Shown piece after piece: positions 50,185-58,011 of a stretch of DNA of 64,000 nt. This stretch comes from CAZPQK01 sp964588695 (GTDB lineage: Bacteria; Krumholzibacteriota; Krumholzibacteriia; WVZY01; JAKEHA01): positions 124,001-188,000 of the forward strand of contig CAZPQK010000003.1 in the NCBI GenBank assembly GCA_964588695.1, written 5' to 3'. The stretch's first letter is position 1. Every line of letters starts with the position of its first letter. Both the position numbers and the translations under genes were made by a program. Under the pieces are notes generated by a model that saw nothing but the letters and a program-made list of their open reading frames with translations, ran no database searches and had not been told where the DNA came from.

Positions 50185-52890
50185 ATGAAAATTAGAATCT
50201 TATTAACAGGGTTAGTTGTTACTGCGCTTTGCTGTCTGGTTGGAAACGCGGTTGCTGGCCCGGCGATGGCTCCGTACTGGAGCAAAGGGTTCGGCGACTT
50301 TGGTGACGACAAAGCTTATTCGGTTGCTACCGATGGGCTCGGCAATGTTGTTGTGGTCGGGACGTTCGAAGGCACCGTTAACTTCGGTGGCAGTGATCTC
50401 AACGCGATAGCAAACGACATATTTGTGGCTAAGTTCAATCGCTTCGGCATGCATTTGTGGAGCCATAGTTTCGGCGACGTGGGCTACGACTTTGCGTACG
50501 ACGTTGCGATTGATAACGTCGGAAGCATTTACGTCACGGGTACTTATGAGGGGCAGATTGAGCTTGGCGGCGCGTCGTTTTTAAGCAACGGCGGTCGTGA
50601 TATTTTTCTGGTCAAGTTCAACACCAACGGCGGCCATATGTGGAGCCAAAGTTTTGGCTCGGCGTTTGGGAACGACGAAGGAAAGAGCGTTGCGATCGAC
50701 ACCGACGGCAACGTTGTGTTGGGTGCGGAGTTTGGCTATACGGTGAGTTTTGGTGGAGCCTCGTTGGTTAGTGCGGGCAACAGTGATGTTGCGATTGCGA
50801 AGTTTAACACGTTTGGAACTCACTTGTGGAGCCACGTGGATGGCGGTCCCGAGTGGGACTTTGTCGGATCGCTTGCGACTAGTCCGGTCAACGACTCGGT
50901 TGTCATGATCGGCTGCTTTGGCGGGTCGGCAAACTTTGGTGGAACCAACCTGGTCAGCGCCGGCGGCGATGACATCTACGTTGTGTCGTACGCGCAGAGC
51001 GGTTCCCACCAATGGAGCAAGCGCATCGGCGGTACCGCGCATGACGCGGGCGAAGGTATCGCCATTGACTCCGCCGGGCAAATAGCTATAACAGGGTCGT
51101 TTCTGGATGTCGTCGATTTTGGAAGCGGCCCCGTGCCAAGTTCGGGCGGTACGACTTCGTACCTGGTAATGCAAGACGCGAACGGTAGTTTTGAATGGCA
51201 ACGCATTGTTGCGCAAAGTCACGGACTCGACTTGGCGTTTAGTCCAACCGATCAGCTTTACTTTGCTGCGTTGGTGCTGGGCACCGGCGATTTTGGAGAT
51301 GGCGACCTAACCAGCGCCGGTAGTTTCGACGTCGCACTGGCGTGGTACGGCAATGACGGTACTCATCGCTGGAGCAACATTTACGGCGGGCCCGATGCCG
51401 ACGCGCCCTTCGGTGTTGCCGTCGACAACTCCGGCAACCCGACGGTTGTTGGAGAATTCAAAGGCCCAATCAATTTTGGCAGTGGCAGCATCGGGAGCAA
51501 CGGCGACTTTGACATCTTTATTGCCAAATGGTTCGGTGAAATCGAAATTGGTCCGTTCAACGACTGTCCCAACGACCGCGGACGCTGTGCAACGATGGTG
51601 TGGGAACGCCACGAGCTAGACGGCCCCCCAATTCCCATCGACCCGCCCGGGCCACCGGTGGTCAAGTATTCAATCTGGCGCGCCGTCGGTACGTTGCCGA
51701 TGTATCCGCCGGACCCAGTTCACAGTTGTCCGATTGCGTCGGAAACCGGCCGCGATCCGATGGGCTGCGATGGTTGGGAGCTTGTCTACGAGGTCGAAGC
51801 AACGCAGAAAGAAATCTATGACGCCGTTGTGTCAACCACGCGCGACGCGTCCACAACCGATCCGGCCATGCACTACTTTGTGCTGCTTGCGGAGAACGGC
51901 GAGGGTGGGTGGCATACTTCCGACCCGGATAGTATTGCTACGACCAATGACCTCGGCGCGATGATCACTACAATCGTTGACGTTCCTGCGGACGAAGGGC
52001 GCAGCGTTCTGATTTCGTTTAATCGGGATAGCGAAGACGCTCCCGGCGCGTCAACTCCCATATTAGGGTACGAAATCTATCGCGAAGACGCATCGGCGCG
52101 AGTCTCTGCTTACGACCGCGCGCCAGAACCAGACGAACCACAAAGGATTGAAGGCTGGACGTACCTTTCGACAACTCTGGCTACGGGCGCTGCGTCGTAC
52201 AATGTGGCCGCAGTGACATTGGGCGATTCAACGGTGGCGAATGGCGGTTTCGATTCGAGGTTCTTTGTTCGTGCAACCACGACGCTGCCAACCACGTTCT
52301 ACGATTCGCCATCCGCCTTTGGCCACTCGCTAGACAACCTGGCCCCAATGGAGCCAACGGGGGTCGCCTATTCGAACCCGTTGTTAACCTGGGACACATC
52401 TCCCACGCCAGACTTTGACTACTTTACTGTTTACGGTGCCAGCAGCAACGACTTTGGCAGCGCAGTTGTAGTTGACTATACTGTCGCGCCGTCCGCGAAC
52501 GTTTCGGCGTCGCCGTACGGTTTCTACTTTGTAACCGCAACCGATGAGTCGGGAAACGAAAGTACGCCCGCTGCTCTACAAGTTGTTACCGGGTTTGGCG
52601 ACAACCCGACGCGTTTCGTCTTGTCGCTGACTAACTATCCAAACCCGTTCAACCCTGCGACTACGTTGCGGTATACCGTACCGGCCTCAGGCCACGTAGA
52701 CGTTGCCGTGTATGCCGCCGATGGCCGAAAAGTCAAAACACTGGTTAGCCGATCGCACAACACAGGTGCGTTTAGCGTTCGATGGGACGGCCGCGACGAG
52801 TCCGGCCGGCCGGTCGCTTCGGGTGTGTATTTTGCACGAATCGTTCATCCCCAGGGTGTCCATGCGCGAAAACTTCTGCTGCTGAAGTAG
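50185..52890 (+). CDS. Secreted seven-repeat propeller protein with sorting domain, copy 2
   Basis: 901 residues from the ATG at 50185; GGAG lies about ten bases upstream, and a TTG two codons before is less likely. Signal peptide MKIRILLTGLVVTALCCLVG. Seven repeats match those of copy 1: LWSHSFGDVGYDFAYDVAID, MWSQSFGSAFGNDEGKSVAI, QWSKRIGGTAHDAGEGIAID and others. A longer middle region (about 450-690), with proline- and cysteine-rich parts such as NDCPNDRGRCATMVWERHEL, accounts for the extra length. The sorting domain is YPNPFNPATTLRYTVPASGH and GVYFARIVHPQG, ending KLLLLK. It arose by tandem duplication of the preceding gene and is spaced 19 bases from it, so they are co-transcribed. Confidence 0.9.
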   Translation: MKIRILLTGLVVTALCCLVGNAVAGPAMAPYWSKGFGDFGDDKAYSVATDGLGNVVVVGTFEGTVNFGGSDLNAIANDIFVAKFNRFGMHLWSHSFGDVGYDFAYDVAIDNVGSIYVTGTYEGQIELGGASFLSNGGRDIFLVKFNTNGGHMWSQSFGSAFGNDEGKSVAIDTDGNVVLGAEFGYTVSFGGASLVSAGNSDVAIAKFNTFGTHLWSHVDGGPEWDFVGSLATSPVNDSVVMIGCFGGSANFGGTNLVSAGGDDIYVVSYAQSGSHQWSKRIGGTAHDAGEGIAIDSAGQIAITGSFLDVVDFGSGPVPSSGGTTSYLVMQDANGSFEWQRIVAQSHGLDLAFSPTDQLYFAALVLGTGDFGDGDLTSAGSFDVALAWYGNDGTHRWSNIYGGPDADAPFGVAVDNSGNPTVVGEFKGPINFGSGSIGSNGDFDIFIAKWFGEIEIGPFNDCPNDRGRCATMVWERHELDGPPIPIDPPGPPVVKYSIWRAVGTLPMYPPDPVHSCPIASETGRDPMGCDGWELVYEVEATQKEIYDAVVSTTRDASTTDPAMHYFVLLAENGEGGWHTSDPDSIATTNDLGAMITTIVDVPADEGRSVLISFNRDSEDAPGASTPILGYEIYREDASARVSAYDRAPEPDEPQRIEGWTYLSTTLATGAASYNVAAVTLGDSTVANGGFDSRFFVRATTTLPTTFYDSPSAFGHSLDNLAPMEPTGVAYSNPLLTWDTSPTPDFDYFTVYGASSNDFGSAVVVDYTVAPSANVSASPYGFYFVTATDESGNESTPAALQVVTGFGDNPTRFVLSLTNYPNPFNPATTLRYTVPASGHVDVAVYAADGRKVKTLVSRSHNTGAFSVRWDGRDESGRPVASGVYFARIVHPQGVHARKLLLLK

Positions 52891-52941
52891 CAACGGACGC
52901 GTCGAGTCTTGACGCAGAACAAATGCTTTTAAAGGAGTCCG

Positions 52942-53622
52942 ATGTCCGATTCGAATCGACCCGCTAACGCACTGGTGCGTACTTCAGGTGCAGCCATGAT
53001 TGTTGCCATCGGCGTGCACTTTGTACTGAACATGGTGCTGAAGCAGTTTCCCCCCGAAGGCCCAACACCCGCCGAACTGGACACATACCTGGCGGCTGAG
53101 GCTGGAACGTGGGCCATCATACACGGTTTTCGGTACTTCGCGTTTACGGGGATCCTTTTGTTCGCGGCAGGATTGTTTGTGCGTGTTGCCCGCAACCACG
53201 GGCCAAACGCTTTGGCATGGGGTGTCTTTGGGTTGCTTGGAACGGCTGTCTTTGTAACCAACGGCGTGGTTACCAACGGGATCGAGATGCTGGCGTTCAT
53301 GAACCACGAACTAATGCGTAGCAATCACGATCTCTTCTGGCTGTTGTATCGAACAACGCGGGTTCTATTTACCGCCGAAGTGGTGACCTGGTCCTTGTTG
53401 ATCTTCGGATTCAGCGCGGCGGCGTGGGCCGCGAGCCGCTTGCCCAAATGGATGAGCGGTTTGGGCTTTGTTAACGCTATCGCGGGATTACTGGCGGGAG
53501 GATTTGTGGTTTCCGCGTTCAACGGTGGGCAGGCGCTGTGGCTGGTGGACGTTGCAACGCTTACCGGATTGCTGTGGTTTCTATGCGTTGGGGTCTATCT
53601 TGTGGCCGTTGGTGACCGCTAG
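52942..53622 (+). CDS. Membrane protein, DUF4386-like
   Basis: 226 residues, six hydrophobic segments. AAAGGAG lies six bases before the ATG. The pattern RTSGAAMIVAIGVHFVLNMV, FAFTGILLFAAGLFVRVARN, NGVVTNGIEMLAFMNHELMR, RTTRVLFTAEVVTWSLLIFG and SRLPKWMSGLGFVNAIAGLL is typical of the DUF4386-type integral membrane family. No ligand or enzymatic role is known. It follows the propeller genes and precedes the poly-Gly lipoprotein gene by 21 bases, likely one operon. Confidence 0.8.
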   Translation: MSDSNRPANALVRTSGAAMIVAIGVHFVLNMVLKQFPPEGPTPAELDTYLAAEAGTWAIIHGFRYFAFTGILLFAAGLFVRVARNHGPNALAWGVFGLLGTAVFVTNGVVTNGIEMLAFMNHELMRSNHDLFWLLYRTTRVLFTAEVVTWSLLIFGFSAAAWAASRLPKWMSGLGFVNAIAGLLAGGFVVSAFNGGQALWLVDVATLTGLLWFLCVGVYLVAVGDR

Positions 53623-53643
53623 GCGTCGAGCAAAGGAGAACTA

Positions 53644-55602
53644 GTGAGGGCGAGAATTAGAATACACACCTGGGCTATGGCGTTACTGGTCGCGATGTGG
53701 GGAGTTGGTTGCGGAAGCAGTCCTACCGAAACGGATAAGGGTGGAGGAAACGGCGGTGGCGGTGGTGGTGGAGGCGGCGGAGGCGGCGGAACGGGCAGTC
53801 TAAACCAGTCAGGAGCCTGGATGTGGGCTAACCCCACACCGCAAGGAGACCGAGTAGTTCGCGCGCGGTTTGCTTCCGGCGATGTTGTGTACGGGGTTAC
53901 CGAAGGTGGTGCAGTTGTAAAAAGTGTTGATGCCGGCGCGACGTGGGAGGTCGCATACAAGGTGCAAGCCAGCCAGGTAACTCCAGGCGGAGCGCTTTAC
54001 GGACTGCACTTTATTGACGCACAGACCGGCTGGGTTGTTGGTAGTTCGGGCCAGGTGACGTTTACCAACGACGGCGGCCATACCTGGAACGATCGCTCGG
54101 TTACCACCAATGGCCAACTAAGATCAGTTTGCTTTACGAGCTCCACTAACGGCTTTGTCGTTGGATTGTCTGGTGAGTTTTACTGCACCGCAGACGGCGG
54201 ATTGTCTTGGATGGCGGTTAGCCATCCCGCCGGTAGCCTTGATCTTAACGCAATCGTCTTTAGTGGCACGACCGGTTGGGTTGGCGGCGAAGACGGCGTG
54301 ATCTTACGGTCGGATGACAACGGTGCGACCTGGGTGGAAGTCGCTACATTACTCTCCCAAACCATAGTTGCTGCCGATGACATGTCGGGAGGGCTGGCAG
54401 TGTTCGCCACCGTGGGCGGAGCGACACTGGTGATGAACACGGCTACGTCGGCGCAAAGTATTCATAGTGGCGAAACAACCCTGGACGTTCAGTTTGACGA
54501 CAGAGACAACGGAACGGTTCTGTTTTATGAGAACAACGCGTCATACGTAGCAACGGTAGTTGCGGGTGTGTGGTCCGAGTATGCCCTTGGCCAGGCCCAG
54601 ATTATGCTGACCGCCGCAACCAACGGAAACAAAATGGTGGCGGCGGGGTGGCACGGAGGAATGGCATATTCTGTTGACGGTGGAATGACGTGGACCGCTT
54701 CGTCGGGCCGCGTGAATCATCCCAATCCTGAAACCACGCAGTTAATGGACGTCGGTTTCGGCAACGCCAACAACGGCGTGGCTGTGGGTGATGATGGATT
54801 AATTCTTCGCACCACCGACGGCGGTGTAACCTGGAGCGCGGCTGCAAGCGGAACGTCGCAAGACTTGATTGAAGTGTGGCTGCACAGTTCCGGTCGAGGT
54901 TACGCCGTTGGTGAAGGCACCACTGCATTGCGTACCACCGATTTCGGGGCCACATGGTCGGCGCTAACGGTTCCGGTCACAGTCAATCGCCTTCGCGGCG
55001 TCTGCATGTGGGACGAGCTGAACGGCATCATTGTTGGCGATGCGACAGCAAGTCAGGAGACGATTCTTATAACCGGAGACGGCGGCGACACGTGGGTTAA
55101 CAAGGGACCAACAGTAACCCCGATTGTATCTTTGAGCGCCTTTCCGACTGGCCCGGATACAGCGTACGTGGGGCAAGCCAATGGACTCGTGCTGCGAACG
55201 CTTGATAAGGGGGAGTCGTGGGAAGAGTTCGATAGCGGAACTAATAACGGGATTTTTCAACTCTCGTTTGTGAGCTTCACCCATGGTTGGGGAGCGGTGC
55301 GACAGCACGATATGGTGTTCACCCAAGATGCTGGCGAGACATGGACGCGCATTGGACCCGGGACGCTTCTTGGGTCGGTGTGGCAGGTTCACTTTGTGAA
55401 CCAGGATGTCGGCATTGCGGTAGGCACCTCCGGCAACCTCATGCGGTCCGACGACGGCGGGGCTAGTTGGTACTGGCTGGGTGGGATCAGCTCGTTATGG
55501 TCGCATATGCGGGCTATTTGGATGACTTCGGAGACCGATGGCGTCGTCGTCGGTTCGGAGTCCAAAATTATTTACACACGGTCCGCCGGCCTGGTGCCGT
55601 AA
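53644..55602 (+). CDS. Lipoprotein with YCF48/BNR-type propeller repeats and poly-glycine linker
   Basis: 652 residues from a GTG start with AAAGGAG upstream. A lipoprotein signal ends AMWGVGC. A linker with 13 consecutive glycines, encoded by mixed GGN codons, follows. The rest is a chain of Asp-box repeats of the YCF48/photosystem-assembly-like type: GGAVVKSVDAGATWE, VTFTNDGGHTWNDR, FYCTADGGLSWMAV, ILRSDDNGATWVEV, ILRTTDGGVTWSAA, LRTTDFGATWSALT and LMRSDDGGASWYWL, each with (T/S)-x-D-(G/A/F/N)-G-x-(T/S)-W. These fold into a propeller displayed on the outer surface. Function is unknown; ligand binding or sialidase-like carbohydrate contact is possible but no catalytic set is visible. Confidence 0.9.
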   Translation: MRARIRIHTWAMALLVAMWGVGCGSSPTETDKGGGNGGGGGGGGGGGGGTGSLNQSGAWMWANPTPQGDRVVRARFASGDVVYGVTEGGAVVKSVDAGATWEVAYKVQASQVTPGGALYGLHFIDAQTGWVVGSSGQVTFTNDGGHTWNDRSVTTNGQLRSVCFTSSTNGFVVGLSGEFYCTADGGLSWMAVSHPAGSLDLNAIVFSGTTGWVGGEDGVILRSDDNGATWVEVATLLSQTIVAADDMSGGLAVFATVGGATLVMNTATSAQSIHSGETTLDVQFDDRDNGTVLFYENNASYVATVVAGVWSEYALGQAQIMLTAATNGNKMVAAGWHGGMAYSVDGGMTWTASSGRVNHPNPETTQLMDVGFGNANNGVAVGDDGLILRTTDGGVTWSAAASGTSQDLIEVWLHSSGRGYAVGEGTTALRTTDFGATWSALTVPVTVNRLRGVCMWDELNGIIVGDATASQETILITGDGGDTWVNKGPTVTPIVSLSAFPTGPDTAYVGQANGLVLRTLDKGESWEEFDSGTNNGIFQLSFVSFTHGWGAVRQHDMVFTQDAGETWTRIGPGTLLGSVWQVHFVNQDVGIAVGTSGNLMRSDDGGASWYWLGGISSLWSHMRAIWMTSETDGVVVGSESKIIYTRSAGLVP

Positions 55603-55627
55603 GTAGCCACGGTCGCCGGAAACGTAG

Positions 55628-56647
55628 TTACTCGCCGGCGTACAGCGCTTTTATCGCACCCCAGCTGGTTTGTTTCACCGGCACCGGGGCATTGCCGAGC
55701 AGAACGAACTTGTGCAACCGGGACGTCGTGGCGGTGGCCGTCTCTGCTGTTACATCTACGACGGTCGGCAACGCAGTCCAGTTTCCGGTCGACTCGTCGA
55801 AGATCGCTACCGTGATTGCGGCGGGGTCAACATCCGGTGGAAGCGTCGCGGTGTCGAATCCAAAGCTCACGTTGGCAACGAAGGTATCCGACGTAAGATC
55901 TGAGTGCACATCCCAGTAACCGTTAATATGTTCGACGCCGCTACCCACCGGCGGGTCGTCCATCACGTGTGACACAGACACAACTCCGTCGCCACCAGTT
56001 TGTAACGCAACCACGAACTCGCTGCCCGGCATCGCGACCGGAACTCCCCCGCCAGGTACGTCCGCGGCGTTCATTGCGGCCGGAACAAAAAGCTCCCAGC
56101 TTTCGTCCGACGATCCCGAAATGCCGCACCCTCCACCCCAGTAGATGAACATGCTGCACAAGGAAATCTCGAACGGAACTTCCATCGCGTCGATCGCTGG
56201 AATTTCGATATCGGTGGTTCCGTCTCCGGTTACAGTGACTTCCGGCATCGATCCAATTTGATAAGTCACATTGGGCGGGGTGCCGCTACACGCCGGTGGA
56301 GTGAATCGGTCGAACCAATACAAGCCCGACCGAAAAAACGCGCCGCAGGGAAGCATGTCCGGGGTCAGTCGCACGCCGTCGACCATTACGAACGGACGAA
56401 CCACTCCACTTGCGTGTCCGACCGTAACCAGGAATGGTGACGAAGCTCCCAAAGCCAGTATCAGACGGTTGTCGCCGGTGGTGTCTTCGTCGTTAATGCA
56501 CAGGTAACAGCCAGAAGGCTGACTGGGGCACGAAACGTCGGATGTGGTGAGTTCGATGTCGCCCATGACCGGCGTCACCAGCGTCTGCGCGGGAGCGACG
56601 GCAGCGTTAGTCAACAGTAGTATTGAAGCCACAAATATTCGTAACAT
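55628..56647 (-). CDS. Secreted hypothetical protein, Cys-containing beta-rich
   Basis: 339 residues with AAAGGG before the ATG. A signal peptide ends APAQ. Ten or so cysteines in the mature part, including SCPSQPSGCYLC, CGAFFRSG and CSMFIYWGGGCG, could form disulfides. The rest is beta-rich without a recognised domain. A C-terminal block SVSHVMDDPPVGSGVEHING and VNVSFGFD-like VANVSFGFDTATLPPDVD resembles a beta-sandwich. I cannot name the family. Convergent with the poly-Gly lipoprotein gene and divergent from the free-standing propeller gene. Confidence 0.7.
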   Translation of the reverse strand: MLRIFVASILLLTNAAVAPAQTLVTPVMGDIELTTSDVSCPSQPSGCYLCINDEDTTGDNRLILALGASSPFLVTVGHASGVVRPFVMVDGVRLTPDMLPCGAFFRSGLYWFDRFTPPACSGTPPNVTYQIGSMPEVTVTGDGTTDIEIPAIDAMEVPFEISLCSMFIYWGGGCGISGSSDESWELFVPAAMNAADVPGGGVPVAMPGSEFVVALQTGGDGVVSVSHVMDDPPVGSGVEHINGYWDVHSDLTSDTFVANVSFGFDTATLPPDVDPAAITVAIFDESTGNWTALPTVVDVTAETATATTSRLHKFVLLGNAPVPVKQTSWGAIKALYAGE

Positions 56648-56865
56648 TGTGATCCCTTTCGGTTAGCGCGCGCCAGGTTCGTGCGCCGGTGTCTAGATTC
56701 ATTCGCAAATCCGGGCTCGACCGAGACACGAGTGCGGAAAGTTTCTTACGAAATCAACCCCGTGGTACGAGCGTAAAACACTCCATCCGATCCGACGCTC
56801 AAGTCCTGCCGCGTGAGAAGGAACCGTAGGACGATTGGGCTGTACAAATAGGGCTAGATAACCTG

Positions 56866-58011
56866 ATGAAACCATTCCTAGGGAAATTCACCGTGAATCG
56901 TAGTGCCGTCCCGTGGCGATTGAGTTTTGCGAACAGCACTCGGAAACGGGGGTTGCGAGCGGCGGTTGTTTTCGGCGCTTTCGTTGTTCTTACTCTTCCG
57001 GGGGTCTCCACCTCCATGCCGGGCTCGTTGACCCATCCCACGGAGCCAAACGGCGGTTCCGGGCCAGATGTGTATCCCGCGCCCGATGCGATCAGCGCGT
57101 TTGTGCGTCGCATCTTCGAAGACTCGCGCGGCCATCTTTGGTTTGGTACTAACGGTGACGGCGTTGTGCGCTACGACGGCAAACAACTTGATTACTTCTC
57201 TGTTGGACAGGGCTTCGCTGGGGTGGCGGTTCGCGGAATCACCGAGGACAAACACGGAAACATTTGGTTTGCGACGGATGGCGGCGTGTCCCGCTTTGAT
57301 GGGGACTCGTTTACCAACTTTACCGCCGCCAACGGGCTTCCGCACAACGACACCTGGTGCGTGCAAATCGACCGTGAACACACGTTGTGGGTGGGAACCT
57401 ACGGCGGTGTGGCGCGACTCAAAGGAGATCGGTTTGTTGGATTAGCCTTGCCGGCCGCGAAAAAGCGAGACGAAATGCGTGGTGTGTCCGGTCCACATAT
57501 GGTTCGGGACATTATGGAAGACAGTGCCGGATATTTATGGTTCGCAACCGACGCCGGTGTGTTTAAGCGTGATGGATCAAAAATCGTGAACATGTCTGCG
57601 GCGTACGGGCTGGAGAACAACTCGGTAAACTGTATGTTAGAAGACCCGCGCGGACATATGTGGTTTGCGACACACTATAGCGGTGTTCTGCGTTTTGATG
57701 GAACGACGTTAGTTAACGTTACCAGGTCGGAGAAGCTATTCGGTTTGGAAGCGTGGGACCTCTATTTGGACAGTTATGGAAACATCTGGTTTCCCGTTGA
57801 ACACGCAGGGCTTTACCGCTACGACGGAAAACACGTTACCCAGTTCCATCACCCCGAGGGCCTGGACAGCGGCGGCGTGCAGTGCACACTACAAGATCGC
57901 GCCGGTCGACTTTGGGCTGGCGGCTATCTTGGTTTGTACCGCCTTGATGGTGATGCGTTCGTCAAGGTTGGAAAGAACGGGCCGTGGTTAACCACTAAAC
58001 CGCGTAACTAA
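56866..58011 (+). CDS. Free-standing ligand-binding propeller (Reg_prop repeats)
   Basis: 381 residues. A long basic N-terminus precedes a hydrophobic segment at about 31-48, consistent with an export signal; a GTG at 56893 with AGGGAAA upstream is a possible alternative start. Seven Reg_prop repeats follow: HLWFGTNGDGVVRYDG, NIWFATDGGVSRFDG, TLWVGTYGGVARLKG, YLWFATDAGVFKRDG, HMWFATHYSGVLRFDG, NIWFPVEHAGLYRYDG and RLWAGGYLGLYRLDG. Such propellers normally form the sensor of hybrid two-component systems. Here no kinase, receiver or DNA-binding domain follows, and the protein ends just after the last blade. Convergent with the lipoprotein gene by a four-base overlap. Confidence 0.88.
   Translation: MKPFLGKFTVNRSAVPWRLSFANSTRKRGLRAAVVFGAFVVLTLPGVSTSMPGSLTHPTEPNGGSGPDVYPAPDAISAFVRRIFEDSRGHLWFGTNGDGVVRYDGKQLDYFSVGQGFAGVAVRGITEDKHGNIWFATDGGVSRFDGDSFTNFTAANGLPHNDTWCVQIDREHTLWVGTYGGVARLKGDRFVGLALPAAKKRDEMRGVSGPHMVRDIMEDSAGYLWFATDAGVFKRDGSKIVNMSAAYGLENNSVNCMLEDPRGHMWFATHYSGVLRFDGTTLVNVTRSEKLFGLEAWDLYLDSYGNIWFPVEHAGLYRYDGKHVTQFHHPEGLDSGGVQCTLQDRAGRLWAGGYLGLYRLDGDAFVKVGKNGPWLTTKPRN

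Noticed and set aside
47913..52890. CRISPR-like or DNA-level tandem repeats in the propeller genes
   Set aside because: The repeats are visible at protein level with variable codons and lengths; there are no identical DNA repeats with spacers anywhere in the window.
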